Below, one piece after another: positions 1 to 14,300 of a DNA stretch of 64,000 bases (position 1 is its first letter; each line of letters begins with the position of its first letter). Origin of the DNA: Deuterostichococcus epilithicus (taxonomy: Eukaryota; Chlorophyta; Trebouxiophyceae; Prasiolales; Stichococcaceae); assembly GCA_033439295.1 (NCBI GenBank), contig JAVTLE010000004.1, positions 620,012-684,011 on the forward strand, in the 5' to 3' direction. The translations under genes and the position numbers were made by a program. The notes under the pieces are model-generated. The model searched no databases. It was not told where the DNA came from and was given only the letters and a program-made list of their open reading frames with translations.

Positions 1-1028
1 GCCTACCGCCAGTGCTGCGCCACCCAGTAAAGTGGCGCCATTTGTGTACACATGCGCACCACGAGAGATTCTGGGTGACTGTTCACTCTCTTGGTTCCCC
101 ACAATGCAGAATCCGTTCAATGCTCTGCAATCTGCAGCTTCAATATTTGAAAGCTTTGTTTCGAGTGTCAACCCTGCTTCACCTCTGTTGGCAAATGCTG
201 CCTTTCATTGAAAGCTGGGCTCGTTAAGGATCGACAGAGGACGATTGAAAGGCGCAAAGGCCATCACCCATCACAGGGAACTGCAAATTTGCGCAGATGG
301 CAGTCTCAACAATCTTTATTGGAAATTCACAGCCAATCTGCAAATTTCCCACAGCACGTTTGCAGCCGGTAAGTATCACGTTCTTGCAGCGGTAAATCCC
401 TCTAGGACCAGCGCCGTCACACCATGCGACCCTCATCCGCAACCAGCGCGGGTATTGGGCTACGCCCTCAGCTCCGAAACAGGTGTCGTGCCTCGCACAC
501 AGCGTCGCTGCGCCCACCTGCTTCGGCGGCATTCCGGAGGCCTGCTCCCAGCTTGTGGGCCGTGCAACACCAGACGCTCGTCGATCAGCTGGGCTCTCCA
601 ATCAGGTTCCGGAAGCGGGTGAAATTGCGTTTCGGAGAGCCTTACACGATGTGTATCACACAGCATTGAAGCTCAGAGCTTGGTCCTGCAATTTGGTCCT
701 GCAACTACTCAGATCCACCTCGTGATCGAGATGTGCCTTGACTGCGCCGCACGATAACTGGCTTGCAGCTTATCTGCCCAGCTGCACAAAACCTCAGAGC
801 AATTGCATCTGAGGACAATCAATCCATCAACCGAAGCCCGCATGGATCACACTTATCAACAGACTGACGCCGGCCTCTGCTACCGAGAGCAGCATGTCTG
901 GCGTACATCCTGACGTGCGGATGTGCACAAGCTCCTCATCAGCAGGTCTCGCGGTCTCCAGCCTTCGCTGGCGAACCCGTCACTCCCGACGACGGTTTCA
1001 TCTGCCAGCTGGATGCACAGGTTGTTTC
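1..1028. other. No gene recognised at left end
   Basis: Open frames here are short, overlap on both strands and show no family motif. The stretch is less GC-rich than the exons to its right. It may be the 5' flank or a large first intron of the plus-strand gene that begins to show coding character near 1029. Confidence 0.4.
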
Positions 1029-3893
1029 GGCTGCTGCGGCGGGGAGCGACGCTGGCGGCGAGCATGGCGGCGGCGAGCATGGCGGCCATGAAGGCCCCGG
1101 CGGCGCTGGGTCGGCCGCGCAGCAGGCGTTCAAACCAAACTCCGTCGAACGCCCCCTTGGTAGCCGCAGCTCGGGTACCTCTGCCGGCACCACCCTGAGC
1201 AAGCCATCCGGCAACCCGCTGGGAGGGCGCTGGGAGGCGAGCTCCCAGGAGTCCGGCGGCCGCGGCGGCTCGTCTGGCAGCCCTTACGCCAGCGCCCTGG
1301 GTGGCCGCCGCAGCGCCGGCAGCAGCGTCCGCCTGGACGATCCGTTCGACAATCCGCTGGGCGGTCGCCTGCAGTACGAGGTGTGTGAAGTCTGCATTTT
1401 GGGTCTGCGGACGATGTGTTGGGAGCTTGTCGGGGTTCGCAGGGCCCATGCTGCACGGCTCATGCAAATATCGATGCTGTGTTCACGCCCCAGCAGCATG
1501 CCTTCTCGTGGACTTGAGTCCTTGGTGAAATCCTTGGTTGTTTCTTGCGCAATCTTTGAATGCCGCCTCAGCAAACCCTGCGAACGCGTCCGCATAGTTA
1601 GCAGACTGGCTGCCGGGGGCGGTGACGGCTGGAATGATAATCTTCTGCGCGCAGGGTAGCGAGGGCGATGCCGATGAGACGCAGGTCACGCCGCGCAATG
1701 TGCGCCTGGCCGCCGCCTTCATGACGGGCATGCTGCTCATCTCCGGTGCGCAAGGCAGGAGTCGTCGTGTGCAAATGAACGTTTGTGTCGTTCATCAGGA
1801 GCCGCTTGTGCAGACGGCATGCGCAGCCTGGCATGCTGCCTCTGCAGCCTGTAGCGGCCGCACTGCAGGGCATGCAGGTCTTCGGCACGGAGCAGGCCTG
1901 CTGGCCTTGGCAGTGGTCTGTCCTGACATGGCTTGACATACCCGGGAGTGCGGACATGAGAGAACGGCTGCTCTGTCCCCGCCCGCAGGCATTGCCGCGG
2001 CGATCAACCTGCGCGCCGCCTGGGCTGCCGCCATGTCCTTCGTCGACAGCACCGAGTTTGCAGTCTTCAAGGTGTGTCTGGCGCTTTGACGACCTGCCAG
2101 TGCATGGCCGGCGGCGACGGCTGCGGAGTGCTGCATGGCAGCAGCGCTGTCGCCTGCCACGCAGCCGCAGGCTAAATTGGGAAGGCCAAGTGCACAGAGG
2201 CGCTGCGATGGTGTCTGCCGGTACTGTCCCGCCGCTGTGGCGCTCGCCGTCCGTAGACCTTTATCAGACAGTTGAACACCTGCTGCGCGCTGCATGCAGG
2301 GGCCGCTGAGCATGCCGCTGCCGCGCGCCTGGCTTTTCAGCCTGGTGGCGGGCTCTGCGACGCCTTCTACGCCGCCATCGCCCGGTGCGCCCTGTCGTTC
2401 GCTTCGACAGGGTGGCTTCACCCCAAGCAGCTGTGGCTGTGCGGCATCTGGCCGGCAGCCTGCTTGACGGCGATGCCGCCCCGCCCTGGCGCATGCCATG
2501 CCCATCCCCAAGCCGCACACGGATGAGGAGGCTGCTCAGGCTCTACACATCTGGATGGAAGAAGCCTTCTATCTGGGCTCGCCAGATCCACAAGAGGATC
2601 AGGCGCTGACTTTGTGGTGCTGTGCAAGTGGCAAGCATGCAGCGGCCGCCGGCCATCAAATGCTGTGTGGACGCAGCTGCACCATGATCCTGCAGCCTGA
2701 GCGAGGCTGGCGCACAGGCAGTTGCCCCCCTTGCTTTTGGGAGTCAGTGCTCTCGCGCTCCCTGCGCAGGGGTTGCCTGCCGTTCGTGCGTCAGCGGACG
2801 CGTGCACCAGCCGCTGCGGCGCGGCCTCGGTCATTCACAACTTTTAGACCCAGCGGCGAGGGTCAGCCACTAACGCTACACAAATCACCTCCTTGCGCAC
2901 TGGCCGCCCGCTGCGTTCCGCCGCTGTGGAGACGTTCCTTCAGCTGCAGCTCATCTCCTGCAACGGCATCTTCTATGCGCTGCTCGGCATTGCGGTGCGC
3001 CCTTGATGTCAAGAACACTTTCAAGGTTTCAAGAATAAAAATTTGTTTAGAAAGTGTCGTTCTGGCACGCCCTTGAGATCTCGTCTACTGGGCAGCTCCG
3101 CCAGCGTCACCTCGTGTGCACTGCGCGGCATGACCGTGAGGCATTGCCTGCAGAATCCAACGCCGGCTCCCGTTTGGGGCGTTGACAGTTGACCCAAGTT
3201 GACAGTCAGCTGCTGCATTGAGGCATCAGATGGTGTCAGGTAGTGCTGCTGCTGAGCCGTTTGGGGCTTCTCTAGGCAGCCTGCTGCGCGGCGCCTGCTG
3301 CTAGCCTGTGTGGGTCGCCGCGTGTGCAGCCGGCTATAGCACAGTGCTCTGCAGATCCCCACAGCCATCCCGATATCCATGATGGAGCGCGGTGCGAAGA
3401 TCTGTCAGGGTACCTGTCGAAGATGCAGCAGATACTTTGTACTGTACCATGTACTGCAGGCACACTGCAGTGACGCATGACCAACACAGATGGTACCACA
3501 CTCAATGTTGCGCCTGTCTTGTGCCGCAGCGCATGCCGCCTACAAAGCTGCTGCCCAGCCCCGTCCTCGTCCTTGCAAACCCTAATTCCTAAGTAGTTGC
3601 AAGACCACTGCCGTGCTTGGCACCGAACACTTATTCTGCGCTTGTGTTCCCGCTACGTCAGGGCATGCTGATTTCCTGGCCGTCAAAGGGTGCCTCTTGA
3701 TATCCTCCATATCCAGGTTGAAGCAACTTAGGGCGCGATCAGCAAATCGGAAACCACTTCTTGCTACACCAGTTTGCAATGGGCTAAGTCCACGCATGGG
3801 TCTTGCCATGCAGGCGCATCTGTGCTGCGCGCTGGCGATGCTGTCGTCCAGCATGTTTGCGTGCCTCGCGCTACAGGTGTGGGGTGCTGAGCC
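1029..3893 (+). CDS. Unidentified multi-exon protein with membrane segments (fragments of a gene)
   Basis: Not recognised. Several plus-strand blocks look like exons because they are flanked by AG and GT and have coherent composition. About 1029-1380 is Gly/Ser/Ala-rich and contains three related NPLGGR / SALGGR / NPLGGR motifs. About 1651-1750 encodes an Asp/Glu-rich start followed by VRLAAAFMTGMLLIS. About 1989-2071 is hydrophobic (GIAAAINLRAAWAAAMSF). About 2499-2607 is acidic (HTDEEAAQALHIWMEEAFYL). About 2899-3001 contains LQLQLISCNGIFYALLGIAV, and about 3811-3889 contains CCALAMLSSSMFACLAL. The hydrophobic blocks suggest a polytopic membrane protein behind a soluble N-terminal region. 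No start or stop codon could be fixed and reading phase was not verified across introns, so these blocks might belong to more than one gene. Confidence 0.35.
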
Positions 3894-5330
3894 CCGCGCC
3901 TGAGCTGGCACCCGGCACCGCGGTGGCGGCGCAGATCCATGCTGAGGCTGGCTTGTGCACTGCAATGCCTGCTGCCTGCCGCTTGACGATGCACGAGCTG
4001 CCGAGGCGCCAGACTTTTCAGGAGGGGATGTGCCGTTGCGGGCAGCCGCAGCAGCGTCACTCCCGCCGGCCGGCGGGTCCACGCGGCATTCAGGCGCCCG
4101 CGAGGCTTACAAGGACAGAGGACAGAGGCTGTCGACGTTCCGGGCTGCACAAAAGGGCCACAGTCAGCGGAGCAATAGGTTGGCAGCCGCATCATGCAGG
4201 TTCTCCTGCTCAGGTGGTGCAGCCGCGGCGCCCAGCCCGCAGCATAGCCAGACATAAGGGCGTGTGCTTTCTAATGGCCATGCAGAGTGGAGTGGAGGCG
4301 CAGATTCAGATGAGAGTTTTGGGCAGCAGGTGCAGGGTGTGGCAGCCGCACAGGGGCGAGGCACGGTCCGTCGGTGGCGCTTCTGAAACCTGCCCCATTA
4401 GAGGGTTCGGCAGTGAGAGGTGCAGGGCTGTGGCGATGTATCAGAATTCCAGAGGTGCTGCAGCTTGCGGGCGCTCATGCCCCTCCGTTGTTGGTGCCAA
4501 GACATGCAGATCTTGACGGCAAACAGAGCGATATTCGTTCCTGTTTGCAAGGGCGGAGTTGCAGTGAGTTTGGTGGTGCTTGTGCAGGTCGTCAACTTGG
4601 TGGTTTGCTGAGTGCAGGTCTCTGTGCTTCAGGGTAACTATTGCATGAGTTGATGCCAACTGCAATGTTGCAGCTCATGAGAGCGGTAGACAATGAAGAG
4701 AGGAAGCAACCCTCGCACCTCTAGCCCTCACTGACCACGTAGAACTATCACAAACACAACAGCGTTAATGCAACATGTGTTAAATGCGCCACAGGATGAA
4801 CCAGTAGTTATTACAGCTCTGGACCCATCGAGCCCCACAGGCCCCTTTGGAAAGCTATCTGCAAACACAACCAAATAGCACATGCAATGCGGCGGACAAC
4901 ACGAGCCAATGCAACCCGACCTGCTGAGCTGAATGAGACCTACAGCAACTGACTGATAAAACCTTGCCGCCTGTCTGCTGGCGACCAAGCAGCTGCACAC
5001 TGGCAGGAGCTTGCAGCAAAGAATGGGAAGGTCCGGCAGAGGCGGTGGGGCATGTGGCGGTTCTGCATGCCAGCTGCGCATGACTGCTCGGCTACGTTCG
5101 TGGCACCCAGGTAACATTTTTCCTGCCGCGGCGGCAGGCAGCCCGACTGCGAACATGTCCCACGCGTCAGGACCGTGCGCCTGTATGCGCATGAGTCACC
5201 TGCCCTGCTGCCGGGCGCAATAGTTGATCAGAAACACGGTTGCAGGGCCGGTTGCCGCATGCCACCGCCGCCGCGGTGTCGCCACTGCCTCGGGGCGGCG
5301 CCGGCTCTGCTGCCGCTGCCGGCTTCCGCC
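3894..5330. other. Gap between the first gene and the SNF2 gene 3' end; nothing assignable
   Basis: This is the convergent 3' side of the unidentified plus gene and the minus-strand SNF2 gene. The longest frame is a minus-strand reading at 4728-5192, which has no family motif and lies immediately downstream of the SNF2 stop. It is most simply 3' untranslated or intergenic sequence. Confidence 0.4.
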
Positions 5331-8300
5331 TCAGGACGCGCCCGCCGCTGCAGGTTTCTGCTGCTTGGGGCCCTGGATGGCCGTCTTCTGGTGGCTGCGC
5401 CAGGATAGGGCGCCGGCGGCCGCGAGGCGGCTAATGGCTGCCGGCAGCTGCAGTCGCCCCTCCTCGTCCTGCAGGGAGCAAACAGAGTTGCCAAAACATA
5501 AAAGAAATCGGCTCCGTCAGCCGCTGGCAAGAGCCCGTGTCAGCACGTGGCTGTTGCGGAGCAGAGGCTTCAACGCGTTTTCATGCCCCAGGGCCTCCAG
5601 GCCCGGTCCCCGAGGTTTGAGGACAGGGACTGGAGAGATGCCGTGGAGGCGGCGTGCTCCAGCAGCGCCGGGTGCAGCAGCGCCGTCCAGACCTGTGCTT
5701 CCCCCAGCTATGCGTGGATGTGCGTCTAGAGACAACATAACATCATTCTTGAAAGGCGAACCTTGGAGGTGGCATATGAGGACAGCGCCGGGTCCGGCAG
5801 CGCCGCCAGCTGCGCCCGCAGCTTGAACAGGCTGATGATGGGGCGCCCGGCTGCCGGGTCGGGCGGCGCAGCGTCCAGAGCGGCCAGCACAGCCGCCTCC
5901 AGCCGCCCTGGCAGCCCGCCTGCGGTGCAGAACGCACCGTGTTGCTGGCTCGTCCGAGCTGCAGGAGCTGTTGAGCAATGGGGGTCCAGCTGCAGGCCAG
6001 GCTGGCGTGGCAGCGGATGCAGCCCAGCTGCTGAAGGCCCCGGCTCTCCCGGGGTGCAGCCCCGGGTTGGCCCGCGGGTGCGGGTAAGGCACCGCTGCAT
6101 GTGGGGGGCCGGAGGACGCCTCACACGGTGATCGGTGATTGAGCGCCTGCCGCTTGAGCGACTCGCAAGGGAGGCAGTGTGCTGCACACCGCACCACACG
6201 CTCGACACCGTCTATCAACTGGGCCGTCTGGTCGCAGCAACTGGTGCCGTCACAGACACAGCAGGGGGTGAAGGAACATGCGGACGCGCACCCTCGGTGG
6301 GACGCCGGGCGTCGTCCGGCAGGGGCGCCGCGGCACAGGCCGCCACCGCGGCGGCCATCGCGGCGCTGGCCGCCGCGCAGGTGATGGGAGGTGCCGCCCC
6401 CGGGCCGTCGGCAGGCAGCGGCGCCTGCAGATCGGGGTCAGTCCGGATCGGCTGCCAGACCGTTGAGCCTCCGGGCGATATGTCAGCAGCGTCGGGCGGG
6501 GGCCTGCCGCATCGGGGTGCCGCAGCAGGATGCAGGATGCGCACAGGGTTGCCGCCATCTGTGGAGCGCCAGCTAGGAGCTGCAGCTAGGGCATGCGGGA
6601 TTCGGCGGTGCGGGCTTTCGACAAACCGCACCTCCAGCAATGCCCGCGCGCGCGCCGCCAGGCTGCCGGGCTGCCCCGCCGGCAGGACGCCATTTGCAGC
6701 CTCGGAGGCGCCGTTGGGCTGCGCTGAGTCATTGCCGGCTGCCTCCTCCTGAAGCAATGAAACCAGCCATTGTTCAAGTCGACAATATTCCGCAAGCAAA
6801 GTCAAGGTATCCGTAGCTTTCTGCGGTGCGCCTTGCTGTCGATTGCAGCCAGCTGCGGGCGTGCAGGCCCAGCTCAGCTGTGAGAGTAGGCAAGGCTTTC
6901 TGCACAAGGCAAGGCCCTTGACAATCATGAGGCAGAGTGCTGTGCATGGCCAATACAGCCGGTGAGGTCGGGGCGCACAAGGTTCCGGGTTGTGAGCGGC
7001 AGGGCTGCGGCATACCTTGCTGGCGGCATCCGACGTGGGCGCCGGCGGCAGCGGCGGCGGCGGCGGCGGCGCCTTGCGGCCCCCGCCGGCGCGCAGGCCC
7101 TTGCCCACGCTGCCGCCGCCGCCGCCGCCGCCACCGCCTTCGGACTTGGCGCCGCTGCTGCTGTTGCGCCGCTTTTTCGACACTGGGGCCGTCAGCGGCA
7201 GGTCAGCATTCGCCGCCGGGCGCTTGCCGCCTTTGCCACGGCCGTTCTGCTGCGTCGGCGCCGCGGCCTGCGCCGGCGGCGNCGNCTCCAGCTCTGGCGC
7301 CATCAGCGCGGCCGGGGTGCGGGCTGCCAGCTCGCGGCACTGCGGGCTGCACAGCACGAAGCACGCCTGCAGGCACAGCAAGCCAAGCCGACATCAGGAG
7401 ACATATGGTGAGTGCGAGGGACGTGAACGGATGTCAATTGCGCGGATGCATGCTGCACCCCTCCGTTGCCAGTCGAAATGCCGGCCACAAGTGTCCACAG
7501 GCACAGGCTGGCACTCCAACCCGCACAGGATCCGACTAAAACCACGCACAAAGATCTGACACAGCCTGCGCTCCACGCCGCAGCCGATCCCGCGACATCC
7601 TGCAAGCCCCCACCTGCTTCGGCTGCGCCTGGCCGAGCGCTTGGAAGCGCGCGCAGTGCACCGTGAGCTGCGCCGCCGATGGCAGGTGGTCCTCGCAAAA
7701 GGCGCTGGCGCACACCTGAACACATTCAAAAGCACGCCTTCAGCAGGTTTCATGGCTGAGTCAACGACATGAGATAGCAACCCTGTTGATGGACAACGCA
7801 CAATGAAATGCAGTCTCAACCGCCCGTGTTGCACCTTCACCGGTGGCCCCGCTCTCAGCTGATGGAACCGTCAGATGTGGTGACACTTTGGAATGTCTGG
7901 AATCGCATGACGCACACCTCGCAGCGGAACAGCAGGCCGCCGGCGGCCGCGGTCTTGCGGTGGCACACGCCGCAGGAGTGGTGCGGGCAGCCCCACCGCT
8001 TGACGCCCTCCAGGTCCTGAAGCAGCGACCGAGTTTTTTTGTGGTGGTGGTGGCTGCGGGGGGNATCTGGTGTCGAAACAACGGGCAGAAACAAGTTCTG
8101 AATTGAGACACGCCGACGGGGATTCAGGGGTGCACTGCAGTCAGGCGGCGGGCTCAAGCTGTTCCTGCGGCAACCAGGCCGCATACATCTGCGACAGCGC
8201 TGCGCTCAGCAGGCCAGCGCTGGCGCATGCTGCAGGGTGGGGAGCCGCTGCGCGCCTGGAGGCTGACGCCCAGGCAGGCCGCGTGGTAGGCCGCGGGGCA

Positions 8301-11300
8301 CTCGGAGCAGCACACCAGCTCGCCGCCGTCCCAGCAGATCTGCGCGTCAGTCCAAGGGTACCAGTAGGAGCTCGGAAGGGGCCACGCAGAACACACGCAG
8401 CGTGGCGTCGGCGCTTGAGCACGCCAGAAGGGTCTGATTTCACTGACCAGTCTGTGAAATTGCTTCCAACAAACCGGTTCGAATTTGTTCTAGGCCAGGT
8501 TTGCAGTAGGAATGTTTACCGGCGGTGCGGTGCAAGTGACGCAGTGCAAGCCCAGTGCCATCGCCGCACATCAGGCTCAGCAAGGGGGCACGTTTCTTTC
8601 AAGGAGCAGTTCATTGGGACTGGCACCACGAGGGTTGCACGAGCTCCTGCTGTAGGATAATTGTAGACACACCTGGCAGGTTTCCGCGTGCTGGTAGTCG
8701 GTGCCCGCAATCTGGCGGCTGGTGCGGCGCCCGGTCGGCTCCTCCAAGCCGGCGCGCTGTGTCTCCGAATCGAACACGCTGGGCTCGCCCTATAGTCAAC
8801 GATGGAAACCGCTTTTGAGAGCAGNAGNCCTATGATACCAGGGANGGGGGTTGGACAGGTGTCTCCGGTTCGCACTCGGGCTCGCCCCGTATCATATCTC
8901 AGCCCTTCTTCTTGAACAGGCAAGGCCATCTGGAGGCTGGAGTGAAAACTGGTCAAGCGGCTCATCTGCCACGAGGTTGCATGGAACGCACCGTGGCGAG
9001 GTCGTAGTTGTTCTCGCGCAGCACCTGGTGCTTGCCCACGGTGATGAGGCGCTGCTTGCGTGACCGCTGTGCGCCCACCCAGAACTCTGCCGCTATGTCC
9101 TGCAGAGGATCGGGCTGAGAGTCAGCGAATGCAAAAGGGTGACTGCGTGTGAACAGGGTACTGTCAAAGTGAGGAGGCGCTGCTCTGTGGGCGCTGAATG
9201 CCTACCCATGACACTGCAGCAACGTCTGAGGGGGTGACATGAAGGCTCAGAACATGCAGGCGCCTGTGGAGGAGGGGCATCTCGAGCAGCCGACAAATGT
9301 GCGGCGCAACATGCACGAGTTCTCGGTGTGCTACATGTCACTGAGCCTCCTTCCTGTAGAGCAGCTGAGTCTGCGCAAAGTCGGCGTCTGGCTGCCAGAG
9401 CGAGGAGCACACCAGGCTCAGGTAGGCAGAGTGTCATAGTTCCGTCTGCTACTCACTGTGCGTTAACGTGCATCAATGCAGCGTCCGACCTGGGCCGAGG
9501 CTCGATACAGCCATCAGTTCTTCACTCCAGCCTCCAGATGGCCTTGCCTGCCCTCGCATCTGCAATTGAGAAGTGAAGAACAGCGCAAATAAGAAAACAA
9601 ATCAAAAGCTCCTACCCGCAGCGACCGTTCCTTAGAGTAGTCCTGGCCGTGCAGCATGAAGGACGACAGCGGCGCCGCCTCCGCGTCGAAATCCGCCGCG
9701 CTGTGCTTCACCTCCGCCGCCGCCGCCGAGAACGCGCCGCCAGCCGGCGCGCCGTTCGACGCCGCGCCGTTGGCCGCCGATCCGTTGGCTGCCGCGCCGT
9801 TCGGAGCGGCGCCCGCCGCGGCCTTGCCGNCTGCTGCTGCGCCGTCGCCGCCCGCCGCCACGTCAGCGGGCTCTGCGACCATGTGACGTGTGCAGCGGTG
9901 GATGAGGCCATCCGGCTCGGCGGCGAACGGCACGATGTGTTGGGACAACAGCACGTGGACGCTGCTCGACCAGCGGATCAGCTTCACACCTGCAGCGGCG
10001 GCGCGGTTGTGGGAGCGGTCGATGATGTCGTCCAGCTCGGCATCCGACGGCGGCCGGCCCTCCGCGGCGGCAAAGATGCGGTCCGCGCCAAAGCGCAGCA
10101 TGCTCAGCAGCTCCTTCTTGCTGAGCGACGACATCTCCTCGATGCCTGCGGCGACAAAATGGGGGACATTTTCAGGGGTGTGGGCTGCAGACTACTGCCA
10201 GTCTGCACCGCACTGCAACAGCTCAGCAGCGCCTCCCTGTTCAATGACCTCGTAATCTTAGTCCTGCAGCAACATCAGTTGTTGCACGCATTGATGAGAC
10301 GGCAGCGAGATCCCGCATGCTTCGTGCTTTATCGAGATCAAAGCCCTGAGACGAGCCTCCCTCATATGTTGCCTTTGCTTTGGCCTCGACGCATCCACGC
10401 AGCATGCTGAGAGTCACGACGTCTCATCAACGCGTGCTACAACAGGCATATTCGTCATGTGATGTGGCGCATCATCTCAAGTGCCTGATGCTGCGGCGGC
10501 CGCGCCTACTGGCGCCTGCTCGAGCATCGTTTGACACTCGAGCATGGCCACATGCAGCAACGCAGCAGCAGTGATTCCGCAGATCCGCAAGCTTCCAGTT
10601 GCTGGTGCTGCCCCTCGAAAACCTGGCATCGCATACTCGTAGCCAAAGTGCGCTCTACATTCCTCAAAAAAGCAGGGGGTTGATGATGCTTAGTCAGGGG
10701 CCTTAAAACCCTGATATTTCACGCACCGCGCACGGCGCCGCGGTTGACCATCTGGTCCAGGTACAGCTTCTTTTCGGCGCGTGCCTGGACCCGCTCCTCC
10801 ACGGTGCCGGTCGTACAGAAGCGGTACACATGCACCGGGCGTGTCTGCCCGATGCGATGCACGCGCGCCATCGCCTGCAGGTCCCACTGCGCCACGGAGC
10901 GAAAGCAGGATGTCGGATTATGGGTTTTGAAAGCGCAAAGATATTGCTGGGGTGCGTCTGGCTGATGCGGTGCACGCGCCATCACCTGCAGGTCCCTCCG
11001 CGCGATAGGGAACAAGGTGGGTTGCTAGTTGCGTGCTGGAATAAGGAAGAAAGCAGGGTGAAGTGGTACGCCCAGCGCCCTGCAACATGATCGTGGTCCA
11101 TTGCCCTCTTGTCATCGCCACTTGACCGACTCCAGAACAGGCTGCGGCTTGCGCACTGTTGCCTTGACGCCTGCATTGTGCGGGCACCCGTCTGCAGGTT
11201 GGCCAGCACGCGAGGGGCTTGGGGGGGGCGAGCGGCGTTCGAACGCAGCCCAGAGGCTGCAGCCAAAGGAAGCAGAAAGCACACACTTGCGGGTTCCAGT

Positions 11301-14300
11301 CGCTGTCGTACAGGATGCAGGTGTCGGCAGTCTGCAGGTTGACGCCCAGGCCACCAGCGCGCGTGTTGAGGATGTAGATGAAGACGGCCGAGCCCGGCGC
11401 CTGGAACTGCGCGATGTCGATCATGCGCTGCACGCGGTTGGTGCTGCCATCCAAACGCAGGTACCTGCGGCGCCAGAAGATGTGAAGAGTCACGATGTAT
11501 CATGTCAGAATGCGTCATGTCCGACCGCAGTACCGTCAGTCGGCCACCGTTCATCGCAAGGCCCCTCCGGTTGTTGCAGTGGTGACAGTGCAAAGGTTTG
11601 CCCCTTGACATGCACGCATGAGTACGGGCAAGACGCTGCACGGGAGAGCATGAGGTGCCGCACGAGGAGAATGGCATGCTGCACGAGAGGCAGGAGTAGC
11701 ATACACATGCAGTAGAGTAGCAGAGGCCTGGCGTCCGGGTGTCCGTGTTTGGGATGCGGCCAGAGTGCAGATGAAAATATAGTAGCATCGTTGTCCGGAC
11801 TCTCTGGGAGGCAGCTAGAGTGCCCCAGCACACACACACACACAATATGTTGCACAACATGTCGCGCACTTGTAGCCGCGCAGGAGGAGGTAGTCCTCGA
11901 TGATGTCCAGCATGCGGTTGGACTGGCTGAACAGTGTGACGCGGTGCCCGCGCTCCTTCAGCCGCCCCAGCAGCCGGTCCAGCACCCCCATCTTGCCGGC
12001 CGCCTCCACTACATCTTCGCCTGGGATGTGTCAAAAGACAACGGAGTGAGATTCAAATGTATGTTGAATGACGTCAGGACTCCGGTCCAGCAACCCCCAT
12101 CTTGCCGGCGGCCTCCACCACATCCTCGCCTGGGGTGTCCAAACGCACGAGGAACGAGTATCTCGATTTCACTGTGAGGGGATGCTTGTGGCGGACAGCA
12201 GCCCAGCAGCAGGTGTAGCACCCCAGCCTGGCCCACCGCCTCCAAGGCGACCAAAGGGGATTCACACAAGAAAGCTGATTCTGGAGTTTTGCTCTGCTGC
12301 CTCCACTGCGTCGTCGATGCTGCAGGCCAGATTTCTCTGACCTCAGCTCGCTTACAACTGTCAAACCGACCGGCAGCAGTCACAACAACGGCCTTCACAC
12401 CGCCGTCCGAAACATCTCCGCAGCACCAGTCTGTGACACGCAAACTTCTTGGTTTCTGAGAACGATCAGAGGTGCGGCTCCGCGCCTCCGGGAACAGGCA
12501 CGACTGGTTGCAGCAGCAACGGTTCTGCAGCAGCAGATGTTGGCCAGAATGTGCCGCTTCCTCACCGGTGGTGGTGCCATCGAAGAAGGGTTCTGCTCCT
12601 GGGAACAGGTACGGGTGGTTGCAGCACTTGCGCAGCTGCATGATGAGCATCTGCAGCTTCTTCCACGCATTGTTGTCCTTCTCGTACTGCGGCCGTAACA
12701 GATTTGCCGTCAGTAAAGGAGGTTTCTTAAAGGGTGATTTTCCGAATAGTATTGCTAAGTCAGCAGATGCAGCGACACGCCGGTTTGCCCGGGCCGGCGC
12801 TGGCCGTCAGGAGATCAGAACGTGCAGAGTGTGCTGGGACACAAAGCGCAGTCCGCGCACCAGCTCGTGTTAGTCCCCCTCAACAGCTGTTGAAGGCTCG
12901 ACAGGCATTCCATGGCTTGGACAACACCAAGTGGTCTGTCATGTTGTAAGAAGATTGAGAGCTGCGGGGTGCCGCACCTCCACGGTCTGGTGTTCCGCCT
13001 CGATGGCGGCCAGCATGCGGGAGTCCTTGAGCAGCAGGCGGCGGTACCAGAACGTCTGCATCGCGCTCAACGGGCAGGTGATGCGCGTCTCCACCTGCAG
13101 TTGGCAGGGGCACCTCGAAAGGATTCCAATTTGTCATGCTCTAGGTTCTGGTGCGGGGCGCAGCAGGCAGCCGACCCAGTGGCGGGCTGTGGGCACAGCC
13201 TAGCATAAGTTAGCCTGGCTCGACTTGGGCTCCCAGGCCTGCTTGAGACAGGAGGCTTACCATTCCTGTGAACCATGCTCACCAAGGAATGGCGAGCCTC
13301 CCGTCTCAAGCAGGCCTTGCACAGCCCAGGCCGGCACGCTCGACTCTCCGCATTCACTCTTGGCGGACTGGTGGGCCCTAAACCCTCTCTCGGTGCCGCA
13401 CCCGGGGCGGCAGCGTGGTCTCCACCTCCTCCTTCAGGCGGCGCAGGCACAGCGGCCGCAGCAGCAGGTGCGCCGCCTCCAGCACCGCGTTGTCCACCTG
13501 GGGTACCAAAAATGGTGTTCAGGCTCGATCTGCGGTGGCGTGAGAAGTCGCAAGAAACACTCGAAAATATTGAAAATTGTGGGGTACCGCGGCAGGTGGG
13601 CCGCCTCCGGCACCTCGTCGGCCACCTGGAGGTTGGTAGAGTTTAAAGTTCAGGGTTTTGATCTGATGTTCGAGCTCAAGCTGCGACGGCATGAGACAGG
13701 ACCTGGCATGCGCGGGGTGCTGCAGCGCAGCCGCGCCGCCTCCGGCACCTCGTCGTCAGCCCCCGGGGGTTGTGACGGGAGCGGCTGGCAGGCACTCGTG
13801 ACCGAGCCGCGGCGGGTATGCATCTTTGCTCAGTCTTGGCATGCAGCACGGCGGCCGCAGCAGGGGGCCTGCCGCATGCAGCACGTCGATGTCCGGCTGT
13901 GCCCCTGAAGGGCGGCGGCAGCTCAGCCCCCGACGGCAGCCAGGCGTCGCTGCAGCGGACTGCAGGGCGAGCCAGCGGCAGCGGAGCGAAACGCGGCCAG
14001 CGGGAGCCGCCCCCCCACGACCAGGCCGCGCAGTGCGCTGGCTGCAAGTCTCCTTTATACCATCACACCAGTGCCATCACGACAAGGCAAGATATGGCTT
14101 TTTATTCTATTTCTCACCTTGTGCCGGACGAGGTCGAAGGCATCGTCAAAGGGCGCCGCGTCGGTGAACACGTCAGGGTGTAGATACGACAGCAGCGCGT
14201 ACAGCTCGTGCAGGTTGTTCTGCATCGGCGTCCCCGTCAGCAGCACGATGTGCTGGTGCCTGCGGCGGGGAGGCAGGGAGGCGTGATTCGCTGGGTGTGT

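Noticed and set aside
4728-5192. 154-codon minus-strand frame beyond the SNF2 stop
   Set aside because: No family signature; position directly after the terminal stop suggests untranslated sequence.
8466-8495. TTCGAAT T-loop-like sequence (ACCGGTTCGAATTTG)
   Set aside because: No matching D-arm or acceptor stem upstream within tRNA distance.
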